NCBI RefSeq assembly: GCF_040712315.1
Contig: NC_134018.1
Location: 13,722,835 to 13,786,834 of the forward strand
Length of the DNA: 64,000 bases
From: Castanea sativa
Taxonomy: Eukaryota > Streptophyta > Magnoliopsida > Fagales > Fagaceae
Direction of reading: 5' to 3'
The notes beneath the pieces are model-generated. The model saw only the letters and a program-made list of their open reading frames with translations, was not told the origin of the DNA and did not search any database. Numbering within the stretch: position 1 is the stretch's first letter; each line of letters begins with the position of its first letter. Positions 1-11,154 of this stretch are shown in pieces. Position numbers and translations under genes: made by a program.

Positions 1-505
1 TGTTTGTGTCTGGACATCTACAGATGGGGTGATGAAATCCCCAAAGAGATGTGACTACGCCAGAGTGCGGAGCCTAGGTTTGGCTCAAAAAGGGTGTATA
101 GGTCATGCAATCCTTAATGAAGGGGAATGACTTTTTCCAAACAAAGCAAATATATATATACACACACACATATATATATGAAAGCAGATAAAGGTGTAGC
201 GGAAATTAAATTTTGCTATCTGATGTTTGCATGTGAAGGAAAACTGTAAAGCATGTGAGGAAAGCGGTAAAGCATGTGAGGAAAGCTGTAAAGCCCCATG
301 AAAATACCTCACACCGCTTTTTTAAAAAATGTTTTTTCTCTTTTGAAAATAGTCTACTAGGATATAGTAAAAGCCTTTTTCAAAAGGAAAGACCTAGAGG
401 CCAATACCAATTTTTGTGTTTTTGAAAGCCAATGTCCAATGATTATGGTTTTATCAGAAGCTCTAAAGGCTAAACTCTCATCGATCCCTAGTGGAGTCTC
501 CAGTT
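1..505 (-). mobile_element. Internal 5' region of a family X LTR retrotransposon (partial)
   Basis: On the minus strand this follows directly after the LTR end at 506 and the primer-binding site, so it is the start of the internal region of an element that runs off the window to the left. No coding frame of interest is visible. About 225-300 holds three near-copies of a unit of about 23 bp built around aaagcatgtgaggaaa. Assignment rests on position next to the LTR and PBS; no protein domain supports it. Confidence 0.5.
484..503 (-). other. Primer-binding site of family X element
   Basis: Read on the minus strand, the LTR end (..CGTCGACA) is followed by aa and then CTGGAGACTCCACTAGGG. This resembles the TGGCGACTCCGCTGGGGA-type primer site of Ogre/Tat gypsy elements, which is thought to use a tRNA-Arg primer. 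It fixes the orientation: the flanking LTR is the 5' LTR of a minus-strand element. Confidence 0.6.
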
Positions 506-2843
506 TGTCGACGTCTAGCCTCGATTAGAAAAAATCGTCGGACTTTCATTCGACCACCCGCCTTGGTGACGCTCCAGCGTGTGCGAGGCCCGTTGGAGGC
601 CGCTCTCGATAATCATGTGATTCGCATGGAGCTTTAGGCCCTTTCTCCCTTGGGGGAGGAAGGTAGGTCTACCTTTGGAGGTGTGGTAAGAATCTTGCCC
701 AAATTTTAGGTGATTACCAAACGTAAGTGAAGTTGCCACCAATCATTGAGTTTTTCTAAGATGTGATTAGTCACCTGTTTCTATTTGATTTTATTACTGA
801 TCCTAGGCTAAGAAAATGGGCATTTTTCCTAATCTAATGTGGATGGCAAAAAAAAAAAAACTTGATCATGAGTTCGAAAGTTTGGTTACGTGTGGGGAAG
901 GTGTTAGGCACCCCACTACGCCTGTCCAAGGACAGTCCTTTATTTTGATAAAACCTTAATTTTTGAAGATTGGTAGTAAAAAACATGATTTTAACATTGG
1001 CTTTTAGGGCTTTGCATGCGCGGGGCTTTGAGGTTTGGCTTTTGAATAGGTGTGGTCCCAATCTATGCTTTCCTAAGGCATTTGGGCAAATACCAGATTC
1101 CCATGGCGAAAATCCGGCGACATGTCACCTTACTTTCGCGGCAAAAATTAGGCATCGCTTTGCCTTAGATGACATGGACTGTGACAATCACATTGGGAGG
1201 GGCGAGCAGGTATATATATACATACATCATGCACAATGCAAGCACACAGAGCAGGAAAGTAAATGCTTACATCCCTAGAGCATGGCCAAAAATATAGGTG
1301 CAGGAAAGTAAACAGAGGTAATACTCTAGAGATGAGGACAAATGGTACATGGCATGATATACCTAATACAACCCATCTAAGAGAGAAATGAAGGAGAAAG
1401 GAAGGGGGTTTAAAAGAGTACATAACCAAATGAGAGATTCTAGACCCCTAAATCTACTAAACATGGCCACTTGGCTTATATCAACATGCTTGCATCCTTG
1501 CCCTTTTTGCTTGTGCCTAGGAGATCATGCCCTAGCTCCATGCGTCCTCACTCCATGTGTGTACATGCAAAGGCAAGAACAAGAAACCAGGAGACAAGCA
1601 ATGGAAAGAAGGAGATGCGTAGAGCATATGAAAAAGGCATAAAGCAGATAAGCACGATAGACATGGAAAGCAAAGAAACAAGAAAGCAAGCAAACAAGCG
1701 AGAAGGCAAACAAGCAAGAAAGCAAACAAAAGGAGATGTCCGCGAGGGAAAAATGTAGGTTTGGATTGAATGTCCATAACTTCATTGTGTTGAAGCATGG
1801 AAGCACAAATAAAACAAGAAACATGCTAAAGAGAGTAATAAATCGTGTTATTTAAGCAAAAAGAAAGGATAAAAATCTTGATGAAACTTTATAGGAAAAT
1901 GGGGGTATGGATTGTCGCCAAAAACTCCTATACCTCAAATCTAAGGTATAAAACCAAGGAGAGGAAGTTGGAGGGTATGAACATTACCTTATATTTTTGG
2001 AGAAGAGAGAAGAATCAAGAAGCTTTGATGTGTTTTTGTGTTTTTTGGAAGAGAAATATGGTGAGAAAAGAGAAAAAAAAAATGTCTAGAAAGATGCCCA
2101 AAGAGCTCCCAAAACGTCTCCCTTTCAACTCTGAGATGCCAAAAGCCTTTTATAGGCCTTGTAGGTGCACTAGGTTGGGCCCAGCTAACGTTAGCAATTT
2201 CGTCCTCATGCACTTTTTCAATTTTGACTTCGGATGCGCATTTAGAGATCTTCCTGAACTTGGATTGAGGTGACCTTGGTGTCCTTGGAAAGCTCTAGAT
2301 GTCTAGTTTTTATAAAAGTAAAGAAATTAAAATTTCAACGGTTGGATAAAAATTTATGACCTTAGGAAGCATATTGACGCACTTTTCATAGTTTTCTCAA
2401 TATCTCAACCATTTTGACTCTGATTTCAACCCATGAATAGTCGTTGGAATGAGAATTTGATTATCTTTGTAATGACATTGGTCTCAACCTATTTTGATTA
2501 CCAGATCAAGATTAGAGTTTTTGGGGCCTATTAGGAGTCAACTCCGGGTTAAACTTGGTCAAAGTTGTTGAAAATATTTGAGGAGCTCGGGTTTGACATA
2601 AAACCATGAAAAATATTGTTTTGTGAGGATTTTGACCTTGTTTGACCTTCTGTCAATCTAGGGTTGACCAGGGGCATTTTGGTCAGTTTGGCTGAAAAAG
2701 GCACTTTGAGCGCTTCAGTGTCCGAACGGGTTGTGCCACGCCATTATATATGTTCTCGTGACCCTATAGAGAGAAAATGATATTTTTGGGTTTTTTCAGG
2801 GTTCGGCACACAGATCGAGGGCGGACAAAACACGGTATCAACA
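506..2843 (-). mobile_element. 5' LTR, Ty3/gypsy-like family X (2.3 kb)
   Basis: The unit is bounded by TG..CA on both strands (TGTCGACG at 506; TATCAACA ending at 2843). It is collinear with a second, longer copy at 56751-59968, matching in the blocks 540-1830 against 56790-58160 and 1830-2843 against about 59080-59968. A primer-binding site lies just outside its left end, so on the minus strand this is a 5' LTR. Its right edge cuts into the family Y polyprotein near the RT/RNase H boundary, so family X inserted into Y. Open frames inside it have no recognisable domain. The other LTR lies outside the window, so the target duplication cannot be read. Confidence 0.75.
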
Positions 2844-5269
2844 AATAGGCTGACTCTTCTTTTTGTTCCACCAGTATCGGTTGAGCTTCATCTACTTTAG
2901 GCCCATCCATCTTGGATACCCTTGTTGCTAAAGCATCATCAAATAACTCTTAATCTTCTCAAACTTGACATTGTTCATTCCACATCGTCAGAACTTCTTT
3001 CTTGAGCAATCGAAAAAGTGGTTCACATGTCATTGTAAGCTGGGCTATGAATCTACTTATGTATTGTATCCTCCCTAAAAACCCTTAGATCTCCTTTTCA
3101 GTCCTCAGAGGCTTCATCTCCACAATTGCCTTGATCTTGTCAGGATCTACTTCAATTCCCCTCTGACTTATCATAAATGCCAACAATTTTCCGGATGTCA
3201 CACCGAAAGTGCACTTTTTTAGAATCAACTACAACTTATAGAATTGGATTCTCTCAAAGAACTTTTGTAAAGCCAGTATGTGCCATTCATAGTCTTTGGA
3301 CTTCACTATCATGTCATCCACATAAACTTCTACTTCTTTGAGTATCAAATCATGTAATAAAGTAGTAGTTGTACACTGGTAAGTGGCACCAGTATTCTTA
3401 AGGAAAAATAATATGACCTTGTAGCAATATGTTTCCCATGGAGTAATGAAGGATGTCTTCTCCATATCTTCTAAAGCCATCTTTATCTTATTGTATCCTT
3501 AAAAGCCATCCATGAATGACAGCAAGGCATGGCTTGATGTGTTATCAATCAAGATATCAATTTGAGGCAAAAGAAATGTTAGGATTAGTGCCCTTAAATC
3601 CTATTGTATGATGCTATGTATGATATTATGTATGACATTATGTGTGACATTGCGTATGACTTAATATTGTGTTTAATAAAGTTGTTTTATTATTATTTAA
3701 AAATAATGGTAACATGAATATTGAGACATTATCATATAGCCCATGAGATGCATTGTATGTGATTTAGTCACAGAAGATGTAAATCATAAGTTCCTTATAA
3801 ACACGAAATGTAGTTTGTAGTCGGTGATGAAAATTAGGCATTTCATCTGTGAAGACTATAACATATCAACTAAGATGATTTGTCTTGATCATAGAAATGG
3901 AGATTTCTAGTTGGTATGTTGATATGTTTTAAGAGTTAAAACATATTGAACTGGATTGGTGTGAGATTTATTATTCTTCCAACGACTGTCATATGAATAA
4001 TAAACTCACGACTTGTATTTGCATAAACTCTTAATCCTGAGAGAATAATGGACTTGATCATGAGGTGTAGGTTGCTTGGATATATCAGGAGTGAGATCTA
4101 AAGTAACGACCAAAACCTTAGTATGTTGGGCAACCACATTTAGTGATGATGGAACATATATTCTCAAGATAGAATTCTTAGTCTTTTAACGGAGATACAA
4201 AATATTATCTTGAGATAAGTTTAATGGGATTGTTATTCAGAGAGTTAGGCCTAACCACTTTAGTAAGGAGTTACTAAAGTATATATATATTTATGAAATT
4301 GGATTTCATATATATATATATATATAATGAATAATTTTAAAGGATTAAACTGGGTACTCAAGGAATTAAGATATAGTAATCTACAAAGTGACAGTCTTCT
4401 TTCATGACTTTGTATTACTACGAATATTTTAATGAAGGGGTTACATGTACAATAAAGTTTTGGGATATAATTTATAAATAAGGCCTAGAGTGCAACTATA
4501 TTTATATAGTGGTATTAAATATAGTTAATGGTAACTTTGGACTTGTCAAGAGTTGATAGAAAAGCCTAAGGCCTATTGGAGCTAGTGTCTTCTTGGTCCC
4601 TTTTGGTCCCACTCCAAGCTACATACTTAAGCCCAATTGGAAAGGCCCAAAAGGCCAGCCCAATTAGATAATCAGTTAGACACAAAGGGAGAAACATACA
4701 TAATTTTCTGTAAAGAATTTGAAAGAACACGATTGCGAAGTGGTGCATGTTAGTATTAGATACTTTTGACATTTCTCCCTTTGGAACTGATTGAGAGACC
4801 ACGCATCTTGGGCATTAGTGGAATTGAAGTGAAGATTGAAAGTGTTCCCAAGCGCTTCTAATCTTTGGTTTTGAAATTCACCGCTCCAAGGTACACTCTC
4901 TTGTTCTTAAATTCTGAAACTTGTATAGTACATGTTAACTTTTATGAATGAAGTAGATCCGTTGTTTTTTCCGCTGCGCACATGCATATTTCCATTAGGA
5001 AAATCATCCTTCAGGCTAGCCTTATTAAGGTCCTTGAAGGCTACACACATTCTCACCTTCCTATCTTTCTTCGGCCTCAGAATCACTTTACCTAACCATT
5101 CTGGGTGGTTGACCACCCTCAAGAATCTCGCATTGTATGATTTCTCAACTTCTTCTTCGATCTTAGGAGTCCACTCTAGCTTCATCCTTCTTAGCTTTTG
5201 CTTGACTGACTTTATGGCTGGATCTATTAGAATGCAATGTTGCGCTATATCTGTATCAATCTCGAACAT
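2844..5269 (-). pseudogene. Gypsy reverse transcriptase/RNase H start, split by an LTR
   Basis: The RT N-terminal part is at 4997-5269 (KQKLRRMK, then VRMCVAFKDLNKAS, ending DDFP). The rest resumes on the other side of the inserted LTR at 3576 with LPQIDIL. Motif A (SFMDGF) is followed at once by a TAA stop (3499-3501) where related elements read SGYNQI. The catalytic YVDDMIVKSKD box is intact near 3310. A second stop is at 3229-3231, followed by KKCTFGV. Towards 2844 the frame reads through the RT thumb (VDPDKIKAI) to the start of the RNase H region with further stops. The usual role is reverse transcription of the element's RNA; this copy cannot make the enzyme. Confidence 0.88.
3577..4996 (+). 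mobile_element. Solo LTR (about 1.4 kb) inserted in the family Y1 RT
   Basis: The unit starts TGTTAGGATTAGTGCCC and is collinear over its whole length with 12548-13974. It breaks the RT exactly between the codons for DDFP and LPQID. Flanks are agaaa (3572-3576) and aggaaa (4997-5002), an imperfect target duplication; the right terminus is worn (CATT instead of the TTCA of the other copy). No internal coding region is attached, so it is a solo LTR, probably Copia-type from its size. The strand is given by collinearity with the second copy; the true transcription direction is not proven. Confidence 0.75.
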
Positions 5270-5433
5270 GTCTTTGTATGACCATGCAAATACCGCTTTG
5301 AATCCTTCAAGAGTATGACTAATGCATCTTTCTCAGAGAAGGTTAAGGTGTTACCAACTTGGACCATTCTTGGTTCATCATCACCTCTCAGGTTAAAAGG
5401 TTGGGTTTCTTCTTTTATAGGTTCTACACGCCC

Positions 5434-5994
5434 TTATTTTAATTCCTCATTATTAAAAGTTTCTTTACCAATTTTTGAAATAAAAACATTCAAAGCCAAC
5501 AAATGAGCAGAATTAGAAATCACTTTATAAGGAGTAGAGTTCTTAACAGACTCAACAAGAATGGAATCTATAGGAATAAAAACACAACCACAAACAACAG
5601 GAATAATAATACTAGCAGAGATAGACTTTATGGGGATAGAAATAATGTTTTTGGCAAGATTTAGTGGCTTAATGGTCTTGATCTTCTCCAGATAATCTTC
5701 CATGGGGTGGGAAACTCCATCCCATGCACAGTTCTTCAACTCGGTTGTGGCTTCGACAATGGTAGCTGGCTCCCAGTGAATTCCTTCTTCCTTTAGCATC
5801 AGTACTCTTGGGTCTTCATCTATATAATTTGTGCTTTCACCATCAACTTCCATAGCTATGGGCTTGTAAGATACATAGACATCCAAACACTCTATCCTAT
5901 CCATCCACTCCCCCAAATAGATCTTGCTTCCCTTTGTTGCTTGGGCCGATGTATTAGGGGAAGTATTTTGATTCGTTCCCTTCCATTCTCTCAT
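5434..5994 (-). pseudogene. Gypsy polyprotein segment upstream of RT
   Basis: A 186-codon open stretch lies between the acidic linker and the RT on the minus strand. It contains a basic-polar start, a segment with WEPATIVEATTELKNCAWDG, and a Val/Ile/Ser-rich stretch (PIKSISASIIIPVVCG). In position it corresponds to the region between protease and RT of Tat/Ogre polyproteins. I recognise no catalytic motif. It is part of the Y1 polyprotein, not a host gene. Confidence 0.55.
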
Positions 5995-6844
5995 CTTTAT
6001 CTTTAATATCCTCTAGATTTAAGTTTCTACAGTTGTGGATCATTGGCTTTCTGTCTAGTGTCGCTAGTCTAGCATTGATGTCATCTTCTTCCTCGGTGTA
6101 TGGGGTTAGTGAGCCAAGTTTTGAATTATGGAATAAGCCTAATTCAAGAATCTCTCTACCATGCTTGTCATATCGGGGGCCTGATTTTGAACTGGTGTTC
6201 GTAATGCAACTCCAATCTGAAGGTCACCCATAGGGGTATTCATCACAATCTTCACCCTTGGCTTCTACATCATCCTCTACATCTTCATTCTCAACTTTTG
6301 CATCATCCTCTATGTCTCCACCCTCAGCTTCTGCATCATCCTCTATGTCTCCATCATAGTAGTCCATATCATTGTCAAAATGGTCTTCATAGAAAGATCC
6401 CACATCTTCATCCTCTCTATCACTAGAGGGTTCTCCCATATCATTGCCACTATCTTGGCTGTCATATTCTTTGCTACTGTTCTTTTCACTATCACTATCA
6501 TTATTATTATTGTCCCCATCGTCTTTGTTGTCATCACTATTGCTATCACCACTATTATCACTCTCGTTGTTACTACCTTTATCATTATCACTAGGGGCTT
6601 CTCTCCCTTCCTCATTTTCATCATCTGTTCTTGCCTCATATTGGTTTTTTAGTGCATGTTGGCAAGCCTTCTAGTATTCCTCTTCTTCTATATTGAAGAT
6701 AGCATATCCCAAAAGCGTAGTCATTGCATCATAATCCATGTAATCAGCCCAATCAATCGGGGCCCAATTTGTATCTTTCTCCTTCAATTCTGGGAGCTTG
6801 TTGTCACAATCAAAGAATATCTCAAATCTAGGCACCATTTTTTT
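5995..6844 (-). pseudogene. Acidic low-complexity linker of the Y1 polyprotein
   Basis: On the minus strand one frame runs from the end of the protease ORF (about 6842) through PRFEIFFDCDNKLPEL and IDWADYMDYDA, then into more than 100 residues of Asp/Glu/Asn/Ser. These include runs such as DDGDNNNNDSDSEKNSS and repeats of GDIEDDAEAE type (6230-6440). Plus-strand frames here (for example 6380-6674) are only the Leu/Ile/Ser-rich mirror of this bias. It is probably a disordered spacer between protease and RT; its function is unknown. Confidence 0.6.
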
Positions 6845-7840
6845 TTACTCAGGATCGTGTCTTGGCTCAAGGAATCCCCAATAACATTGAGTATCTCCAG
6901 CTTTGACAAACTTTCTGTTCAATGTGGGAGTGTATGGCTTCAAGGGTTCTAGGGGACTAGGAAGCCCCTTTGCTTTGGCCTTTGCTCGAGCCATCTTTCT
7001 CACTTCCATCTTTAATAAGTCATCATCCATAGGTTTATAGCCTAGCCCAAAAGGTGGTGTGGTGGTAGGAATTGTCAAAGCTTGAACAGCTACCTCTTTC
7101 ATAGTCTTCCCTAGGTTTATCCCTGGAAAATAACTCATTTTTCTCATCATTGCTACCACATTGTTATTGTTGTAGGGATCAAAGTCCATAGGGATCTTTT
7201 CAACCCCTTCTTCACTTCTTTCAAAACCAAGCTTCTTAATCTCAAAGACATCTAGGGTTGGTGGCTCATTATCAGAATCGATACAAAAATTAGGCTTTGG
7301 TATGGTTAAAGTATCGCCATATATGGTAACTATGGCTCCTTCATGTGAAAATCGAACATTTTGGTATAGGGATGAAGGTACAACCTCTGTATCATGGATC
7401 CATGGTCGCCCAAGGAGCATGTTGAAGCATAAAGCCATGTTCAGCACTTGGAATTCTACTTTCTTGATCATTGGCCCTATGGTGAGCTCCATTGTCACAG
7501 TTCCTAAAACCTCTCTTCTACTATTGTCATACGCTGTCACATGCTGATCAAATGGCACAAAACTTTCAATGCTTAAGCCTAAGCAACTAGCGGTCTTTAA
7601 AGGAAACACATTCAAGGCACTTCCATCATTGATTAGGACCATTGGTATCCTCTTGCCTTTGGTGTCTACAGTAATGTGCAATGGGTCATTGTAGTGAAAT
7701 AGGAAATAGTAAGTTCCTTGCTTATATACCCCATTATAGCATTTAAATCTTGAGAAGTAGTAGTTGTAGCTACTTGGATTTGATAAAGAAGGTCTACTAG
7801 ATTTTGGTGGTGCTTGTTTAAGGCCATAAGTAAACCCCAT
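6845..7840 (-). pseudogene. Retropepsin-like aspartic protease domain, family Y1
   Basis: This 331-codon frame contains the retropepsin fold signatures: PLHITVDTKGKRIPMVLI, the active-site loop NDGSALNV at residues 71-78, the ELTIGP strand, and LNMALCFNMLLGRPWIHD, whose LLGRPW corresponds to the ILG-type motif. The first active-site residue is Asn in this copy, while Y2 has DDGSALNV, so the catalytic Asp appears lost. Residues around 231-260 carry MRKMSYFPGINLG, and FGLGYKP follows; this looks like the glycine-patch-like segment of Ogre-type polyproteins. The frame ends at a stop at 6845, but the sequence continues into the linker. The usual role is cleavage of the element's own polyprotein. 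Confidence 0.85.
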
Positions 7841-7978
7841 AAGGATATATTAGGTTGCGTCTTTTACAACTGCTTAAGGACCTCATCCTCTTCATTGGGT
7901 GTTTGTTGGGTTGACTAGTTCAAGCCTATATTGGGTTGTCTGTATCCAGATGTGGGGGTTTGAAGTGTCTCCCCCCTC

Positions 7979-9093
7979 TTATGATGTGGGCAATTTTTGA
8001 TGGGTCATTTGATTCGGTGTCTTGGGGTTTGAAATGTCTCTCCCCATATGTGAATGTTGGGTCATCTGATTGGGGTTTAAAGTGTCTCCCCCCATATGTG
8101 GATGTTGGGTAATTTGATTGAGGTTTGAAGTGTCTCCCTTATATGTGGATGTTAGGTAATTTGGGATTTCTGTAGTATCCTCGCTCCAAATATCATACCA
8201 TGCAAAGGACGTCAGACCCATTAGCTCTTCCCAAGTCATCATAAAGCATTCGGGTAGGTCGTAGATCAACTCAAACGACTCCTCTTCTCCTTCCTCTTTA
8301 GACATCAAACAATTAATCTTTGGCCCTCTCCCAAAATTGTGGTTGGGGAAGGAGTTATTGATGATATTAGACCTTGTAGGTGGTGCAATCACCTTAGTGT
8401 CTATTAAATCTTGGATTGCATGACGAAGGTTATAACACTTGTTAGTGTCGTGGCCTGGGCCTTGATGGTAGGCACACCTTTTACTCACATCAATCTTTGT
8501 GGGTAATGGGTTTGGGACTAGTTTTAGGTCTAAAGGTTTTAGTAACCCCTTTGCTTTCAGTTTTTCAAAGACTTGAGTCATTGGCATATACATCTCATGA
8601 AATTCCCTCCTAGGCCTTGGAGGTGGCCCTTGTCATATTTGCATTGGGGCAATAAGTTGGTAGGGATCATTTTTATATATAACTTCGGGGGCAATCTTAC
8701 ATCTGGGAAAAGAGAAAGCGATAGGTAATCCATGAGATCTTCCATCTTGTAGACCCTTTTGATCATCTTCTCCATCTTACTTATTTTCTCATTAATCTTC
8801 TTCTCACTCTCCGCGGTAGGGGAATTCTGATCAGTATTGTTTTCCTCTTGGCTACCCTTCAGGTTCTGAAACTAGTGTATGATAAGGTTCATGTCTTCCC
8901 TCAATTGAATTTGACTTGCCACCATAGTGTTTAGTAGCAATTGAGTGGTCATTGGCTCTATAGTGTTTTGGTGCTCTTCCCCCTCTGCCATGGTGACAGA
9001 GTCTTCAAATTTCTTGTGGCTTGGGCTATCTTGCAAGTCAAACACAGGGTTAAGGTGTTGTAATAGTGGAGTGTTTTCTATACTCAAGGGCAT
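7979..9093 (-). pseudogene. Gag of family Y1 (zinc-knuckle region)
   Basis: Three overlapping minus-strand open pieces cover this: 8872-9093 (start MPLSIENTPLL), 8578-8775, and 7979-8593. The last has a CCHC-like knuckle CAYHQGPGHDTNKC (Cys40, His43, His48, Cys53), preceded by the KLKAKGLLKPLD segment typical of Ogre/Tat gag. Its C-terminal tail is a 48 bp tandem repeat (about 7985-8160) coding for variants of NPNQMTQHPHMG. Stops between the pieces show decay. The role in the family is packaging of element RNA. Homologous to 59969-61095 in Y2. Confidence 0.8.
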
Positions 9094-9742
9094 CAGTACT
9101 GTGATGGGCCTGGAACTAGAACTGCTAGCTTGACTGTCGTTCTTGGATTCTCTTTGGAGTCTTCCCTCTGATCTTGATCGAATTCTCCCCTAAGCAAAGG
9201 CTTGGTTGGGTCAAACAACGCTTAGTCCCCATCTGTATCAATCTACCAACCAAACAAACACACATAGAATGCAATGCAATTTTAACACAAACTGACCTAA
9301 GGATAGGTTCTAAATCATTACATTGTAGGGTGGGTTTGTTGTTTTATTGTTTCCTATAGCTAGGATGTTACAACTCCCAACTTGTAATGTTATGAACATT
9401 ACGTTGGTCCAAACGGCATGGTCTATCCTTTTTAGTCAACAAGAGATGATCTAGTTACTTTGGGCTATGAGTTGGTGAGTTCACCACTAGGTACCCGAAT
9501 CTAATGAAGGCCGGTGATCCATGGTTACTACTACCATATATTGAGATGGGTACATGCATATTTGTTGTTTTGATGGCACACAATATGACAGTTAGGGAAG
9601 GCTTTTAACAACCAACATGGCAACTTCAAACAAAATATTATACAAATAATACTAGAAATATGGAACCAAACAAAAGCATCATACAAAAAACAAGGGTATA
9701 TAATTGGTCATTTAAAGTCTAATGTGAAGCGTAGTTCTCAAC

Positions 9743-9762
9743 ATCCCCAGCGGAGTCCCCAC
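9743..9762 (-). other. Primer-binding site of family Y1
   Basis: On the minus strand this reads TGGGGACTCCGCTGGGGAT, close to the Ogre/Tat primer site attributed to tRNA-Arg. It lies two bases inside the LTR end at 9765. The same arrangement occurs in Y2 at 61673-61692. Confidence 0.7.
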
Positions 9763-10324
9763 TATGGAAGCTGGGATAAAACTTCTAAGGGTACTCTTAG
9801 AAAAGGGGTGAGGTAGCAAAACCTTCCCTTTCCAGTTGTATAATGGTCATTTAAAGTCCAATGGCAACTTATTTTTTTGTTACAAAAAAGTAAGAAAAAA
9901 TAAAAGAATACACAAAGTATATACTTGAATATTACAACCTCTCATTAATTTGAATAAATTACAATTTAATAAAATGAAATATACATGGCTTTGTTTCCTA
10001 GATTAAAATCTAAAAAAGAAAAAAGAAAAAGAAAAAGAGAGGATAACGCACTATCCTACAAACCAAAATCTAGATTCGGGGGCTAGGTTACAAAATGGGA
10101 AAGTGTTAGGCATCCGTTCTGCTGCCCAGATGAAGTTTGGTCTTCTAGACTCAAAATGACTCTTTATATACCCATTTGAATGATGCATTATAATGACACA
10201 TTGAAATTCCCAAATTTAAGATTAATTCATTCTTTAAGAATTCAAAATTTGCAATTTTTTTTTTAAATTTAAAAAACAAACATAATATTTTACATTGAGA
10301 AAACATTTTTTATTATTAAAAAGG

Positions 10325-10680
10325 TTCAGTTCAATATTTTAATGAAAAATACAGATCAATTTTTATATGTTGAAAAATTTCAGATCTATATTTAATGAAA
10401 ATTTCAGATCTGTTTTTATATACACAAAATTTTCATATCTATATTTAATGAAAATACAAATCTATTTTGTATGCAGAAAAATTTCAGATCTATATTTAAT
10501 GAAAATATAAATTAGTTATGATGTGTAGAAAAATTCAGAAATGTATTTAATGAAAATACAGATCAATTTTTTTTTATATAGAAAAAATTCCGGATCTGTA
10601 TTTAATGAAAATACGAATTTGTTTTGTATGATGAAAAATTTTAGATCTGTATTTAATGAAAATATAGATCTGATTTTTTT
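10325..10680. repeat. About 53 bp minisatellite within LTR Y1, seven copies
   Basis: The unit contains TATTTAATGAAAATACAGAT followed by a T-rich stretch and GAAAAATTTCAG. The core aatgaaaat recurs near 10341, 10397, 10448, 10499, 10550, 10606 and 10657, a spacing of 49-56 bp. The equivalent array is present at 62225-62620 in Y2, so it is a feature of the LTR family. Confidence 0.8.
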
Positions 10681-11154
10681 ATTGTTATTCTTTTTTCTTT
10701 TAAAAAAATGTCTTTGGTAGTTTATTGCAAATCTCAAAATTTAAAGAAGAATCAAATCTTAAACTCAGATATGATAATCAACTACTAAAAGAAATTGAAT
10801 TAAGCATGTGAACATGATAGAACAAAATATGCACAAGATTTTGTGGACAATGAGTAAAATAAAAAATACATCTATGAAAATATGCGATGAACAAAACATA
10901 TATATGCATGAATGTACCTTTCAATGAAGGAATATATTAGAAATCAAAGAAGTTCAACCTCGTTGACAAATCAAAGACGCAGTAGCTTCTTACAGAGAGA
11001 AAAAGGTTTTGGTCACCTTTTGCATGTGTTCTCCTTGTATTCTCTTGTGTAACGACCTCTAAAATAAGCGTTATATATGTCTAGGGTTGTGAGAAAAGAA
11101 AACCTACAAAAATACATAAGCATGGTCCGAAAATCAGATTTGAAAAATTGATTT

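Larger units (their letters stand above)
2844..9742 (-). mobile_element. Family Y1 Ty3/gypsy (Tat/Ogre-like) internal region, degenerate
   Basis: On the minus strand the order from high to low coordinates is: primer-binding site, gag, aspartic protease, glycine-rich motif, acidic linker, reverse transcriptase, start of RNase H. This is the gypsy order, with the long inter-domain linker seen in Tat/Ogre elements. A 1.4 kb LTR of another family splits the RT, and the family X LTR removes everything downstream at 2844. Many stops and frameshifts make it inactive. The related Y2 copy lies at 56053-61693. Confidence 0.85.

Noticed and set aside
1..2843. Several 70-140 codon frames on both strands
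   Set aside because: They lie in LTR X or in its leader, have no domains and are not conserved in the other copy in frame.
6380..6674. Plus-strand open frames rich in Leu, Ile and Ser that look like membrane proteins
   Set aside because: They are the antisense image of the acidic Asp/Asn/Ser linker of the Y1 polyprotein on the minus strand.
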